Shown here piece after piece: positions 8,701 through 16,308 of a stretch of 38,122 nt of DNA. Position numbers and translations under genes: made by a program. The notes beneath the pieces are model-generated. The model worked only from the letters and a program-made list of their open reading frames with translations. It made no database searches and had not been told where the DNA came from. Within the stretch, counting starts at the first letter, position 1, and each line of letters begins with the position of its first letter. Source of the stretch: Bryobacterales bacterium (GTDB lineage: Bacteria; Acidobacteriota; Terriglobia; Bryobacterales; Bryobacteraceae); assembly GCA_947446025.1 (NCBI GenBank), contig CANFEY010000046.1, positions 1-38,122 of the forward strand, in the 5' to 3' direction.

Positions 8701-8975
8701 AAGCTAGCCTTCTCAAAGCGAAGTTCCTGCTGACCCAACGCGAGCCCGGTTACGAAGTAATCGCCCGCCTCATTCGAGACCGCCGTGCGCACCGCGCCCG
8801 TCTCCACACTGCGGACAGTGACCGAAGCTCCGATCACGCCTGCCTTGGTCACATCCTCCACGCGCCCTGAAATCGAGGCCGCCACCTGCGCCAGCCCCAA
8901 CTGTGCGGCCACCACAAAGCAGAGCGCGAACTTACACGAATTCAGAATCGAAAATGCGAACGTTGGAAACTTCAT
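5703..8975 (-). CDS. Oar-like TonB-dependent outer-membrane receptor with carboxypeptidase-regulatory domain
   Basis: This 1090-residue protein has a signal peptide (about 1-30), a carboxypeptidase-regulatory-like beta sandwich (ISGRVEDVTKAGVIGASVTV, continuing to about 110), a plug domain with VKDLPLNGRSFDNLITLNPS and RPLENIFLLNGIEYTG, and a long beta barrel ending GSLKLIF with a terminal Phe. The architecture matches the Oar-like receptors greatly expanded in Acidobacteria, thought to import or bind large glycans or peptides with energy from TonB. Ligand unknown. The start lies inside the 3' end of the DUF58 gene, with a GGGGGGC Shine-Dalgarno-like stretch upstream; the 44-base overlap suggests coupling. 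Confidence 0.93.
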   Translation of the reverse strand: MKFPTFAFSILNSCKFALCFVVAAQLGLAQVAASISGRVEDVTKAGVIGASVTVRSVETGAVRTAVSNEAGDYFVTGLALGQQELRFEKASFKTTVRTGIDLVVGQSAVLNVTLELGAVSESITVTEELPLVNTSTSQVFGLVGERQVKDLPLNGRSFDNLITLNPSAINYPLRSAGTSTSNGSNFSVAGRRPLENIFLLNGIEYTGSSQLSNSPGGVSGQLLGVDAVREFNLLTDNYSAEYGKRAGAQVNVVTQSGTNAVHGSAFEFIRNNKLDARNFFDRGSTPDFRRNQFGVALGGPIKKDKLFVFGNYEGFRERLAVTNVTVVPNDQARQGRVPNAAGVYAPVANLDARMLPFVQQLWPAVNGAQLLSNGVETGTALSFNNPRRKVREEFGTARSDYNLSNTDTLTGSYTIDDGDSVVPAADPLFGNGVRLRAQVLSLQETHIVSPRVLNTFRAGFSRAGFNFDAVEFQQFPASLSFVSGAQVGGFVIGGGNTTTGLAAITAGGSNNAANVLNRRNLFTFADTVSVSSGRHQLSAGVWFQRMQDNENSASRRLGQATFASLTTFLQGTVTNFQVVPNPTTVGFRSLFGAWFVNDTIKLRRNLTFEIGLRHEFTTGWNEVAGRAGNWITDANGVLITEPRTGNSAFTTNNAKKLFAPRASLAWDPFGNGKTAIRAGYGMYYTLIDNLAFLLNSIPPYNGSVTFTGSLFAALPITSGVQPRPACSPTVPQPCTTFAPQGVQADARTPALQNWNFSIEQQLASNMTLRVAYIGSHGYHGLLSLDPNTVPAQICNAPPCTSGGTGAARGVISQGQQYIPVGLRPNQYLAGGFFWTTQGNSSYNGLQVELTRRLSHGLQVRGNYTWSKNLDMNSALTGAQANNQAQMLMDRSNLRRDWGPSAFDARHQSTISFHYDLPFGAGQRWMQSGNGAMSRVVSGWQLNSITTLLSGFPFTPLVGANRSANGDTRNPDRPNFNPAFTGDIILGQPTRWYDPNAFLLPNVGTFGNVGRGVLRGPGLATVDFSVNKDTRINERFKLQFRAEFFNLLNRANFGVPNTTVFSGAAFNASAGLITSTVTTSRQIQGSLKLIF

Positions 8976-9984
8976 ATTGCCCCCCTAGAGCAGGAAACCG
9001 CGGCGGATTGTGTGTAAAAACGATGTGGAAATCCTTGTCATTCCGGCCCACCTCAAGCCGCCCTGATGCCGGCGCGGCCAACGCAAGATACTTAAGAATA
9101 GTATAGATGTCCGCCGCATCCGGCGTGGTTACATCCAGCCCCTGCGAAACAAACCGTACCCGGGTGCCCCGTCCAGCGAGTTCAAACGCCACGAATGCCG
9201 AGCATTCAATCGCGGACTCCAGCCATTCTTCCGCGCCCGCCGGGATGTCCAGGTCCAAGAAGATCACCACCGCCCGATCCTGCTCGCGCGCGAATTCCCG
9301 GACCTGCAACGCGCCCGTATGCGCCGTCGCCTTCCAATCCACATGCCGGGCGCTCTCCGCCGCCTCATACGGACGGATGCGGTAGAAATCGCTCCCCTGC
9401 CCGCGTTCCAGCATGGCGATTTCCGCACTCAGGGACGCCAGCAGATGCTCGAACCCCGGCCGCGGATCCAGGCACGGATACACGATCACTTCATGCCGGA
9501 TGGTGACCTCTTCACTGCGCTCCACAAACCCAAACGGGAAGCGCGTGGAGAATTGAAAGTCCCTCTGCTTGTGCGAGCCGCGCCGGGGAAAGTACAATTC
9601 CATCGGCTCCTCAATCACCGCCCCGCCGGGAATCAATGGGAAGTACAACGACGGGGTGAGCGGTCCATCCGGCTGCCGACTGAACGCCAGATGGATGCTG
9701 AAGGACGGCACATACCGCTTCAAGTTCCTCACCCGCACCCCGGCCCGCACCGTCCTGCGCGCCGAGGTGTGCTGCGGCAGCAGCAAATCCAGCTCCAACC
9801 CCGCGAGGCCCAACCTGCCCACAAATCCCGACACCAGGAACGTAGAAACCATCGCCGCCAAAATCAGGAACAGCAGGTTGTTCGCCGAAACAAACGCCGC
9901 CCCGCCCACCAGCAGTATCGCCGCCAGGAACGCCGCACCCCCGCGCGTGATCTTCTGCCGCCGCCACAGTTCGGCAAGTGTCAC
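8932..9984 (-). CDS. DUF58 family membrane protein
   Basis: A 350-residue protein with two hydrophobic segments in the first 60 residues and the DUF58 signature IRPYEAAESARHVDWKATA near 205-223. DUF58 proteins usually lie beside MoxR AAA ATPases and transglutaminase or von Willebrand-type proteins, but no such partner is present here. The start is a GTG that overlaps the stop of the UvrC-like gene (GTGA). The 3' end overlaps the start of the receptor gene by 44 bases. Role unknown; possibly envelope assembly or chaperoning. Confidence 0.88.
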   Translation of the reverse strand: MTLAELWRRQKITRGGAAFLAAILLVGGAAFVSANNLLFLILAAMVSTFLVSGFVGRLGLAGLELDLLLPQHTSARRTVRAGVRVRNLKRYVPSFSIHLAFSRQPDGPLTPSLYFPLIPGGAVIEEPMELYFPRRGSHKQRDFQFSTRFPFGFVERSEEVTIRHEVIVYPCLDPRPGFEHLLASLSAEIAMLERGQGSDFYRIRPYEAAESARHVDWKATAHTGALQVREFAREQDRAVVIFLDLDIPAGAEEWLESAIECSAFVAFELAGRGTRVRFVSQGLDVTTPDAADIYTILKYLALAAPASGRLEVGRNDKDFHIVFTHNPPRFPALGGQYEVSNVRIFDSEFV

Positions 9985-11018
9985 GTCATTCTCCCGACAT
10001 GGGCTCCCGCCACCCTGCCCACAGCGTTGACGATCTTGCGGTAGGGAATCTTCTCCAGCGAATCAAACCCGATCCACTCCCCATCCCGCCAACTGGACCC
10101 GTGCCATCGCGTCAGCACGGCCATATGCTCCAGGTTCGGAGCCCCCGCCGCCGACACATCCGCGATCAGTTCCCGCACGCGCCGGTCCATGCTCTGCCCG
10201 CCGTCCACCGTATCGGCCAGCAGCAGACGGCGAGGTTGCTGCCACTGCCCGCCGACGAAGAACAACAGATCGATGGCCGTCGCCGCCGCCGCGGGAATGA
10301 TCGCAACCCCTGCCAGCTGATCCACGGGCCGAGCCAATTCCCCTGCGGCCGACGCCGCCTCGCGAATGCGCGCCGCCCGCTGATGCAACCGCTCGGCTTC
10401 TTCAAACTGCATCTCCGCGCTGGCACGGTCGCGGGCCGCCTCCGCCGGATCGGCTAGCGATGCGCCACCGGTGCGCAGAAACTGCTCCACGCGCGCCGCC
10501 TCATGCGCGTATTCGTCCTGCGAAACCGCCCCCTGGCATGGACGCATGCACTTATTCATCTCGCCGTACATGCACCCCGGATGCTCCGGCGTAGGCACCA
10601 GGTTTTCTTCGCAGCGGCGCAGCTGGAAAAGGTCCAGCACTTCGCCTTCATAGCGCTCCGCGGCCGCCCGGCTCGCAAACGGACCGGTGAACATCCCGCG
10701 CCCCAGCTTGGTTGTCACCATGGCGCGCGGGAAGGCGTTGTGGGTCACCAGCCGCACAAACGCCGGAGGCTTCAGCCGCGTCATCTTGCGCCAGTCGTCC
10801 GGGAAATGCCGCTGCGCCAGCTCCAAATGCACCAGCATGGCCTCCAGTTGCGAGCCAACCGTCCAATACTCCACCCGCTCAATCGTCCCACCCATGCGGG
10901 TCACCACGCGGCGCACGCGGCGCTTGAGCAGCGACGTCTTCGCTAAATACGGCGCGCCCTCAGAAGCCCACAGCAGGAACACCGCGGGCCGGTCCGGCAG
11001 TGCTTCTATTTCTTCCAT
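9981..11018 (-). CDS. Truncated UvrC-like protein with degenerate GIY-YIG domain
   Basis: A protein of about 345 residues related to the N-terminal half of excinuclease UvrC. It has a GIY-YIG-like region (PAVFLLW, YLAKTSLLKRRVRR), the UvrC cysteine motif (GCMYGEMNKCMRPCQG) and a UVR/UvrB-binding motif (EMQFEEAERLHQRAARIR). It lacks the RNase H-like endonuclease and helix-hairpin-helix domains of full UvrC. Several nuclease positions differ: YVGKA reads YLAKT, and the catalytic Glu of EALLLE aligns with His in EAMLVHLE. ATG at 11018 is preferred; a GTG at 11045 is possible. A TACAAT -10-like box lies at 11051-11056. It may bind DNA or UvrB without cutting. Confidence 0.8.
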   Translation of the reverse strand: MEEIEALPDRPAVFLLWASEGAPYLAKTSLLKRRVRRVVTRMGGTIERVEYWTVGSQLEAMLVHLELAQRHFPDDWRKMTRLKPPAFVRLVTHNAFPRAMVTTKLGRGMFTGPFASRAAAERYEGEVLDLFQLRRCEENLVPTPEHPGCMYGEMNKCMRPCQGAVSQDEYAHEAARVEQFLRTGGASLADPAEAARDRASAEMQFEEAERLHQRAARIREAASAAGELARPVDQLAGVAIIPAAAATAIDLLFFVGGQWQQPRRLLLADTVDGGQSMDRRVRELIADVSAAGAPNLEHMAVLTRWHGSSWRDGEWIGFDSLEKIPYRKIVNAVGRVAGAHVGRMT

Positions 11019-11077
11019 CGTTGCTTGAACAGGTTCGCGCACCACTTCTGATTGTAGTCGCGCTAACCTGTAAACTT

Positions 11078-11509
11078 ATGGCTCAATCCACCTACGACGA
11101 TGCAAATCTGATCCTGCGCCTCTACGAACTCCGCCGCGAAGACAAAATGCGCGCGGCCCGCAACTGGTTCGTGGCCAACTTCCGCTGCAAGACCCTGGCG
11201 GAGATGCAGGAACTCTGCCCCCCCGGCTCCGAAGCCAACGCCTACTTCCGCCAAGTTGCCAGCTACTGGGATATGGCCGGTTCCTTCGTGAACGCGGGCG
11301 TACTCAGCGCCGACCTCTTCTTCATGAACACTCGCGAGATCCTGCTGGTGTGGGAACGCGTCAAGCCCATCCACGCCGAAATGCGCGCTGCCTTCAAGGA
11401 CCCCGGCTACCTCGGCAACCTCGAAAAAGCCGGCCAAGCCTGCGCCGATTACCTGGTCCGCACTTCCGGCCAGGAAGCCTACCAAGCCTTCGTCAAGCGG
11501 GTCTCGTAG
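11078..11509 (+). CDS. Conserved helical protein of unknown function (DUF4760-like)
   Basis: This 143-residue soluble, mostly helical protein starts at ATG 11078 (MAQSTYDDANLILRLYELRR); an upstream extension would give an unlikely tail across the divergent promoter region. The pattern of Trp/Tyr/Phe in helices (ARNWFVANF, ASYWDMAGSFVNAG, LLVWERVKPI) resembles DUF4760-type proteins, but this is a tentative match. The stop abuts the next ATG with no spacing, so the two genes are coupled. It is divergent from the UvrC-like gene across about 60 bases. Confidence 0.75.
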   Translation: MAQSTYDDANLILRLYELRREDKMRAARNWFVANFRCKTLAEMQELCPPGSEANAYFRQVASYWDMAGSFVNAGVLSADLFFMNTREILLVWERVKPIHAEMRAAFKDPGYLGNLEKAGQACADYLVRTSGQEAYQAFVKRVS

Positions 11510-11776
11510 ATGCGTCAGCCCCCCGAGTTTTTTGGCGAGCAAGACCTCGACCTAATTTACATCGCCAAGAAACTCGAGGAGGCGAAGCGCCTGGAAGCGG
11601 TGCTGGAGGAAGCGGGGCTCGACTATCTAGTGGAGCCCGACAAATACAAAGGCGGCCTGATCTTCCCCTCAGAACGCATCGGCGCATTCTTCTACGTAGC
11701 TCCCGAGCAGTGCCAGAACGCGCGCGCTGTCTTGAAAGGGAAAGGCTACAAGCCCTACGACACCGACAATCCGTGA
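11510..11776 (+). CDS. Small conserved hypothetical protein (DUF2007-like)
   Basis: An 88-residue acidic protein. The segment DLIYIAKKLEEAKRLEAVLEE followed by AGLDYLVEPD and FYVAPEQCQNARAVLKGKG suggests a small alpha/beta ferredoxin-like fold, as in DUF2007 putative signal-transducing proteins; that assignment is weak. The ATG follows directly after the TAG of the upstream gene. A hairpin repeat follows the stop. Confidence 0.7.
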   Translation: MRQPPEFFGEQDLDLIYIAKKLEEAKRLEAVLEEAGLDYLVEPDKYKGGLIFPSERIGAFFYVAPEQCQNARAVLKGKGYKPYDTDNP

Positions 11777-11783
11777 GGGGTGG

Positions 11784-11803
11784 GGCAGGCGTTTCCGCCT
11801 GCC
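11784..11803. repeat. Palindromic repeat copy / possible bidirectional terminator
   Basis: GGCAGGCG-TTTC-CGCCTGCC is a perfect 8-base hairpin with a four-base loop. It sits in the 31-base gap between two convergent genes, seven bases after one stop. It belongs to the same family as the copies near 4798 and 25721. The place suits a terminator, although no long T-run follows on either strand. Confidence 0.6.
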
Positions 11804-11807
11804 GAGT

Positions 11808-14642
11808 CTACTGCGTCTCAGTAGACTTCTGCGGATCGCGAATCGGCACATTCGCAGTATTGCTGGTGTAAATAAACTGCGAGATCGTCAAACCCGCGTA
11901 CGTATTCGTGCCCACCTGCGTGCCGGGAGATAGCTCCAACACAATCCGGTAAAGCCCACGCCCGCCCTGTTCCAGCGCCGCGGAAATCACGTTCGCCGTC
12001 GACCCGCCCGCCAGCGACGAGACAAATTCGAGCGGCGTGTTCAGCAGCGGACCGCTATACCGCTCCCCAGTCAGAGCAACCAACTGCGCGGCCTGCGGCG
12101 ATACTGCCCCCAGCCCGGTTGCGAATACATAGATGGTCTCGCCCGGTACCGCGGGATTCAGCAACGTCACCCGCGAATCCTTCACGTTGGAGCAACACAA
12201 CGCCGGACTGGCCGCGCTCATGATCAAGAACACCGTGCCGTTGTCGCCCTGATCCGACGTAGCCGAATAAGTTGTTCCCTCGCCCGCCGGCCCCGGAATC
12301 TTCGCCCGCAGCTGCATGCGATGGAACGCGCTGACCGGCACCGCAACCACGGCCTCTTCGGGGTTCGCATTGATCTGTGCCACCAGTGCATCGCGCACCG
12401 AATCCAGCGTGTCATCCGCCTTCACCGTGTACTTGTAGGTGCGGTCAGAAACCGATACCGTGGCCACGTCGCCCTGCTCAATCGAACCGTCCACCGTAAT
12501 CGTACCGGTGGCGAAACTTGACGCATGATACGCAACAGCGGTGCGTGGCTCCTCGCCTTCCTCAGCGAAAATACCCGGATTCTGCCGGTCAATCGGCACC
12601 GCGATGGCAGTCGTCGCGATCACGCTCCCGTCCGCGCGCTTGATGCGCAGATAGAAGCTGATGTTGTTCGAATCCTGCACTTCAAAAGGAACCTGCGCAT
12701 TCACCTGCGTGGGCGAAACAAACAGCAGCGGGCTGCGGATGCCGTCGAAATACGCCTGCACGTCGCCCAGTTCCAAAGGAAGGTTCTTGCCGCTGGCATC
12801 ACCGAACGCCGTACGCACCGCGAGACTCTTGCCGATCATCGTTACCAAGGTTCCCGGCGCAATGACAGTGGCGTTCTCGCCGCCCTGTAGAAACGCACCG
12901 CTGGCACCCGCGATGATGCCCGCATCCTCGCTCACCTCGACGGCGATGGCGATGTCATCGCCCTGCGTGCCGCCTTCCTTGGCTTGCAGCTTGACCAGTC
13001 CCAGAGTGGGCTCGTACTTTGCGAACACCTGAATATCGCCGCTGCCCGCATTCACCAGTGCCGCCATGCCGGTCATGATGGTGTCCAGCGTGTCATCGGT
13101 CTTGACGGTGTAGACGTATTTGCGCGTATCAGCAATGGTTAACGTGACCGTATCGCCCGCGGTGATCTTGCCCGTATCCAGCAGTCCGGTCGTTGAATTC
13201 ACGGTCTGCGAAAGCCGCACCGAAACCGACCCCAATGAGAAAATTTCGCGGCTCGCCGCGTTGCGCACGCCGTTGATCGCGATCAGCGGCTCGCCCTCGG
13301 TGAATACCAGGATGCGCCGGTTGCTGGGGTCGGTGACGTAGAGATTCGTGCCGTCCCAAGCCAGCGCCGTGGGCGTAGCGGTAATATCCGCCGCCGATTG
13401 CCGCAGCAGCGGATGGAACAAGTCCGTCGCGCTCGAAACTACACTTTGAAATTCATCCGGCTGGCCCAGGACAATGTCCGCCGGCGCGCCGTTCTGCGTG
13501 GGGATCGTCTTGTAAATCAGCACCCGGTCATTGCCGCCATCGGCTACAAACAGCCGCTTGCCGTCACTCAGCGCATAGCGCGGAAAGTTCAACGTGTTCG
13601 CGCAGCGGAACGGATAGATCAGGTTGCCGTCGGCGTCCTTGTCCTCGGCACCGTCCTTATCCCTGTCCACCGGCTTGCAAAGCGTCACCACGTTGTTGGA
13701 AATGTGCGTGGTGAAATTCTTCTGCCCGATCACTACATCGGCCGGCTGATGATTGCGCGTCGGAATCGTATTCCAAATCAACACCCGGTTCAGCCCCAGA
13801 TCGGTTACAAACAACCGGATGCCGTCACTGGTGACCGAGGTCGGCGTCAACAACGAATCCGCCGCAATGGTCACGTTCGCTTTGATTGGATCCAGTTCCA
13901 CCGCATCGGTGAACGAGTTCTGCCCCAGCACAACATCCGCCGGCTGCTCATTCGTCGTCGGAATGGAGTTCCAAATCAACACCCGGTGATTCTGCGCATC
14001 CGCCACGAACAACCGGCCGTTCTGAATCCACACCCCCTGCGGTGCGCGCAGGCTCTTGGCATCTACCGTCACCGCCTTGAGTTGATCTAGTCGCGATTGC
14101 CCCAGCACGATGTTCGCCGGCTGTCCGTTTACCGTCGGCAACGCCGTCCACAGCAGCACGCGGTTGTTCAGCGTATCCGCCACCACCAACCGCTGGCCAT
14201 CCGTAGCAATGCCCGTAGGCAGCCGCAGCCTGTCTCCCGCGATGTTCGCCGCCGAGTTCTCGGCCCTGCTGGTGAAATCTTTCTGGCCCAGCACCAAGTT
14301 CGCCTCGCCCACGCACACCGCGCAGCGCGAAATGTAGGGCTGAATTTCGTCGGTCGCCTTGGGGAACCCCGCCGTATCCATCACCAGAACCCGGTGGTTC
14401 ACCGGAGTCAGGTTCAGACGATTGGAATCCACAATGTAGAGCTTTCCATTCGCGAACGCCACCGCGCCCACGCCGCCCAGCAACTTCGCCGTCGCCCCGG
14501 ACTCCTGATTGGTGAACGTGGTTTGTCCAATCACCAGCCGGGCACCCTGGCCCGTTACGAACTCCGCCGCGAGGCTTCCCGGCGCACACAGTGAAAAAAG
14601 TGCACAGGTTTGGAACCAATGTTTGAGACTAAGTTTGAGCAT
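11808..14642 (-). CDS. Secreted NHL-repeat protein with interrupted TIGR03437-like C-terminal domain
   Basis: The start chosen gives MLKLSLKHWFQTCALFSLCA, a signal peptide; an upstream ATG at 14717 adds 25 unlikely residues. Of 944 residues, about 30-450 form NHL/beta-propeller repeats of the kind RLFVADAQNHRVLIWNSIPT followed by QPADVVLGQ, about five times. A Solibacter-type TIGR03437-like domain follows (INGVRNAAS, IAPGTLVTMIGKSLA, SPTQVNAQVPFEV, IYVFATGLGAVSPQ). It is interrupted at about 465-590 and 705-823 by two related inserts sharing YTVKxDDTLD. A short Asp-rich loop (DRDKDGAEDKDADGN) near 326-340 looks like a calcium site. Probably exported or surface attached; function unknown. Confidence 0.85.
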   Translation of the reverse strand: MLKLSLKHWFQTCALFSLCAPGSLAAEFVTGQGARLVIGQTTFTNQESGATAKLLGGVGAVAFANGKLYIVDSNRLNLTPVNHRVLVMDTAGFPKATDEIQPYISRCAVCVGEANLVLGQKDFTSRAENSAANIAGDRLRLPTGIATDGQRLVVADTLNNRVLLWTALPTVNGQPANIVLGQSRLDQLKAVTVDAKSLRAPQGVWIQNGRLFVADAQNHRVLIWNSIPTTNEQPADVVLGQNSFTDAVELDPIKANVTIAADSLLTPTSVTSDGIRLFVTDLGLNRVLIWNTIPTRNHQPADVVIGQKNFTTHISNNVVTLCKPVDRDKDGAEDKDADGNLIYPFRCANTLNFPRYALSDGKRLFVADGGNDRVLIYKTIPTQNGAPADIVLGQPDEFQSVVSSATDLFHPLLRQSAADITATPTALAWDGTNLYVTDPSNRRILVFTEGEPLIAINGVRNAASREIFSLGSVSVRLSQTVNSTTGLLDTGKITAGDTVTLTIADTRKYVYTVKTDDTLDTIMTGMAALVNAGSGDIQVFAKYEPTLGLVKLQAKEGGTQGDDIAIAVEVSEDAGIIAGASGAFLQGGENATVIAPGTLVTMIGKSLAVRTAFGDASGKNLPLELGDVQAYFDGIRSPLLFVSPTQVNAQVPFEVQDSNNISFYLRIKRADGSVIATTAIAVPIDRQNPGIFAEEGEEPRTAVAYHASSFATGTITVDGSIEQGDVATVSVSDRTYKYTVKADDTLDSVRDALVAQINANPEEAVVAVPVSAFHRMQLRAKIPGPAGEGTTYSATSDQGDNGTVFLIMSAASPALCCSNVKDSRVTLLNPAVPGETIYVFATGLGAVSPQAAQLVALTGERYSGPLLNTPLEFVSSLAGGSTANVISAALEQGGRGLYRIVLELSPGTQVGTNTYAGLTISQFIYTSNTANVPIRDPQKSTETQ

Positions 14643-14720
14643 GGAGACGAACGAAATTGCGAGTGTTTTCCAGTATACCAGTCCAGGCGCGTTAGCCGCT
14701 GACTCGTGCCTTAGCAACTT

Positions 14721-15656
14721 CTAATGCACGTCGCGGACCATCCCCGCTCCCACGCAAACATCCGCCGCCGCGCACCGCGTGTGCTCGAACTGAATGGTGG
14801 CATGGTGGATGTGAAACCGCTCCACCAGCACCCGGTTTACGTCCGCCAGGATCAGTTCACTCTCCGAAGTCGGCATGTCCTCAATCACCACGTGGCAACT
14901 CAGCGCGCTCGCCTCCGAACCCAGGCTCCAGATGTGCAGATCATGCACGTCCACCACCCGGGACACGCCCCGGATCTCACTCATCACCTCGGCTAGGTTC
15001 AAGCCCTTCGGCAGCCCCTCGAGCAGAATATTGAGCGAGTCTTTGAAAATATCCCACGCCGTCCAGATGATGAACACCGACATGACGATCGATAAAATCG
15101 GGTCCACCGCCAGCCACCCCGTCGACCGGATCACCAGCGCGCCGACGATGATGCCCACGCAGGACGCCGCATCGCCGATCTGATGCAGGTACGCGGCGCG
15201 CAGGTTGAGATCCTTGCCGTGCCCGCCCACGCCCCACGCGATCCCCAGGTTCACCACCAACCCGATCGCCGCGACAATCAGCATCACCTGGCTATTCACC
15301 GGCTCCGGCGCGCGCAGCCTCTGCACGCTCTCCCAAATGAGGAACACCGAAATCACCACCAGCATTAAAGCGTTGACGAAGGCCGCCAGCACCCCTGTCC
15401 GCTGATAACCGAACGTCTTGACCGCATCTCCCGGCCGCGATTCAAACGAGTACGCGGTAGCCGCCAGCAGCAGCCCGAACGCGTCGGTGAAGTTGTGCCC
15501 GGCGTCCGAGAGCAGCGCTAGACTCCCCGCCCACCATCCCGCTACCGCCTCGGTCGCCACAAACAGCAGCGTCACCGCCAGCGAAGCAATGAGGATCTTT
15601 CCTGTCGCCCCATGGTGGTGCGAATGGCCGTGATGCCCGTGGTGATGATGGCCCAT
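14721..15656 (-). CDS. Cation diffusion facilitator, CzcD/ZitB-type metal exporter
   Basis: A 311-residue inner-membrane antiporter with about six helices. The His-rich N-terminus (MGHHHHGHHGHSHHH) is a likely metal-binding tail. The transport site is complete: HxxxD in SDAGHNFTD (His54, Asp58) and again in LHQIGDAAS (His158, Asp162), a pattern typical of zinc exporters. The cytoplasmic C-terminal domain contains VVDVHDLHIWSLGS, also family-typical. It probably exports Zn2+ (and perhaps Co2+ or Cd2+) against protons. No metal-responsive regulator is adjacent. Confidence 0.93.
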   Translation of the reverse strand: MGHHHHGHHGHSHHHGATGKILIASLAVTLLFVATEAVAGWWAGSLALLSDAGHNFTDAFGLLLAATAYSFESRPGDAVKTFGYQRTGVLAAFVNALMLVVISVFLIWESVQRLRAPEPVNSQVMLIVAAIGLVVNLGIAWGVGGHGKDLNLRAAYLHQIGDAASCVGIIVGALVIRSTGWLAVDPILSIVMSVFIIWTAWDIFKDSLNILLEGLPKGLNLAEVMSEIRGVSRVVDVHDLHIWSLGSEASALSCHVVIEDMPTSESELILADVNRVLVERFHIHHATIQFEHTRCAAADVCVGAGMVRDVH

Positions 15657-15662
15657 CAGTCT

Positions 15663-16082
15663 CTATGGTAACTCCCACGGGTCCATCACCCGAATCCCGC
15701 ACCCTGCATACTCGCCCGCCGCACGCGTCACCAGCGTTGCCCCGCGCGACCGCGTGATCGCCGCCAGCATGGCGCTCTCCGCCGCCATCTCCTTGCCCAT
15801 CATCTTGCGGTTCAGCACAATCTGCGGATACACGCGCGCCGCATCCGCGTCAAACGGCAGCACGCGCTTCTCAAAAAACGCGAATACATCGCCTACCGCC
15901 GCCAGCAAATCCGTGCGCCGCTTGCCCGGAGGCTGCCGCTCCACCGAATACAAAATCTCCGCCTGCGCAATCGATGTGGTGTAGAGATCCTCGCGAGCCT
16001 GCGCCCCCAACCACGCCCCGATTTTGGGATCCGGCACCGCCTTCAAGACCTCCGCCAGCACCGCCGTCTCCAGAATCAGCAT
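15663..16082 (-). CDS. PIN-domain protein, VapC/FitB-like, with altered active site
   Basis: A 139-residue PIN fold. The family plan is clear: LILETAVLAEVLK at the start, IAQAEILYSVE in the middle, GATLVTRAAGEYAGCGIRVMDPWE at the end. Typical VapC/FitB toxins are Mg-dependent RNases with a first Asp in DTNV, a Glu in AE, an Asp near residue 103 and a late Asp. Here the first is Glu5, Glu42 is kept, the third position is Ser103 with Glu102 next to it, and the last is Glu124. Activity is therefore uncertain. One base separates its ATG from the antitoxin stop. Confidence 0.85.
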   Translation of the reverse strand: MLILETAVLAEVLKAVPDPKIGAWLGAQAREDLYTTSIAQAEILYSVERQPPGKRRTDLLAAVGDVFAFFEKRVLPFDADAARVYPQIVLNRKMMGKEMAAESAMLAAITRSRGATLVTRAAGEYAGCGIRVMDPWELP

Positions 16083-16083
16083 C

Positions 16084-16281
16084 TCACTCGATCCCGCCCA
16101 GCGGCCCCACCACTTTGCGGATCGCGTCGAACAGATTCGGCTGCTCCGAAGGCCCCTGCGCGAGCCCTGCGGTCAGCAGTTCCCGAGCCTCCTCTTCCAT
16201 CGACCGCCCGTTCTGCGCCGCACGGATGCGCAACCGCGCCTTGACGGCCTCATCCAGCCTGCGAATAGTCAAAGTAGCCAC
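16084..16281 (-). CDS. FitA/VapB-like ribbon-helix-helix antitoxin
   Basis: A 65-residue Arc-type protein. The N-terminal strand ATLTIRRLDEAVKARLRIRA and helix GRSMEEEARELL are the usual FitA/VapB DNA-binding part; the C-terminal NLFDAIRKVVGPLGGIE is the expected toxin-binding tail. Such antitoxins bind their own promoter and the PIN partner. It lies immediately upstream of the PIN gene, forming a standard toxin-antitoxin operon. Confidence 0.9.
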   Translation of the reverse strand: MATLTIRRLDEAVKARLRIRAAQNGRSMEEEARELLTAGLAQGPSEQPNLFDAIRKVVGPLGGIE

Positions 16282-16308
16282 AATACAGCAATGCTAGCAC
16301 TGCTAGCG

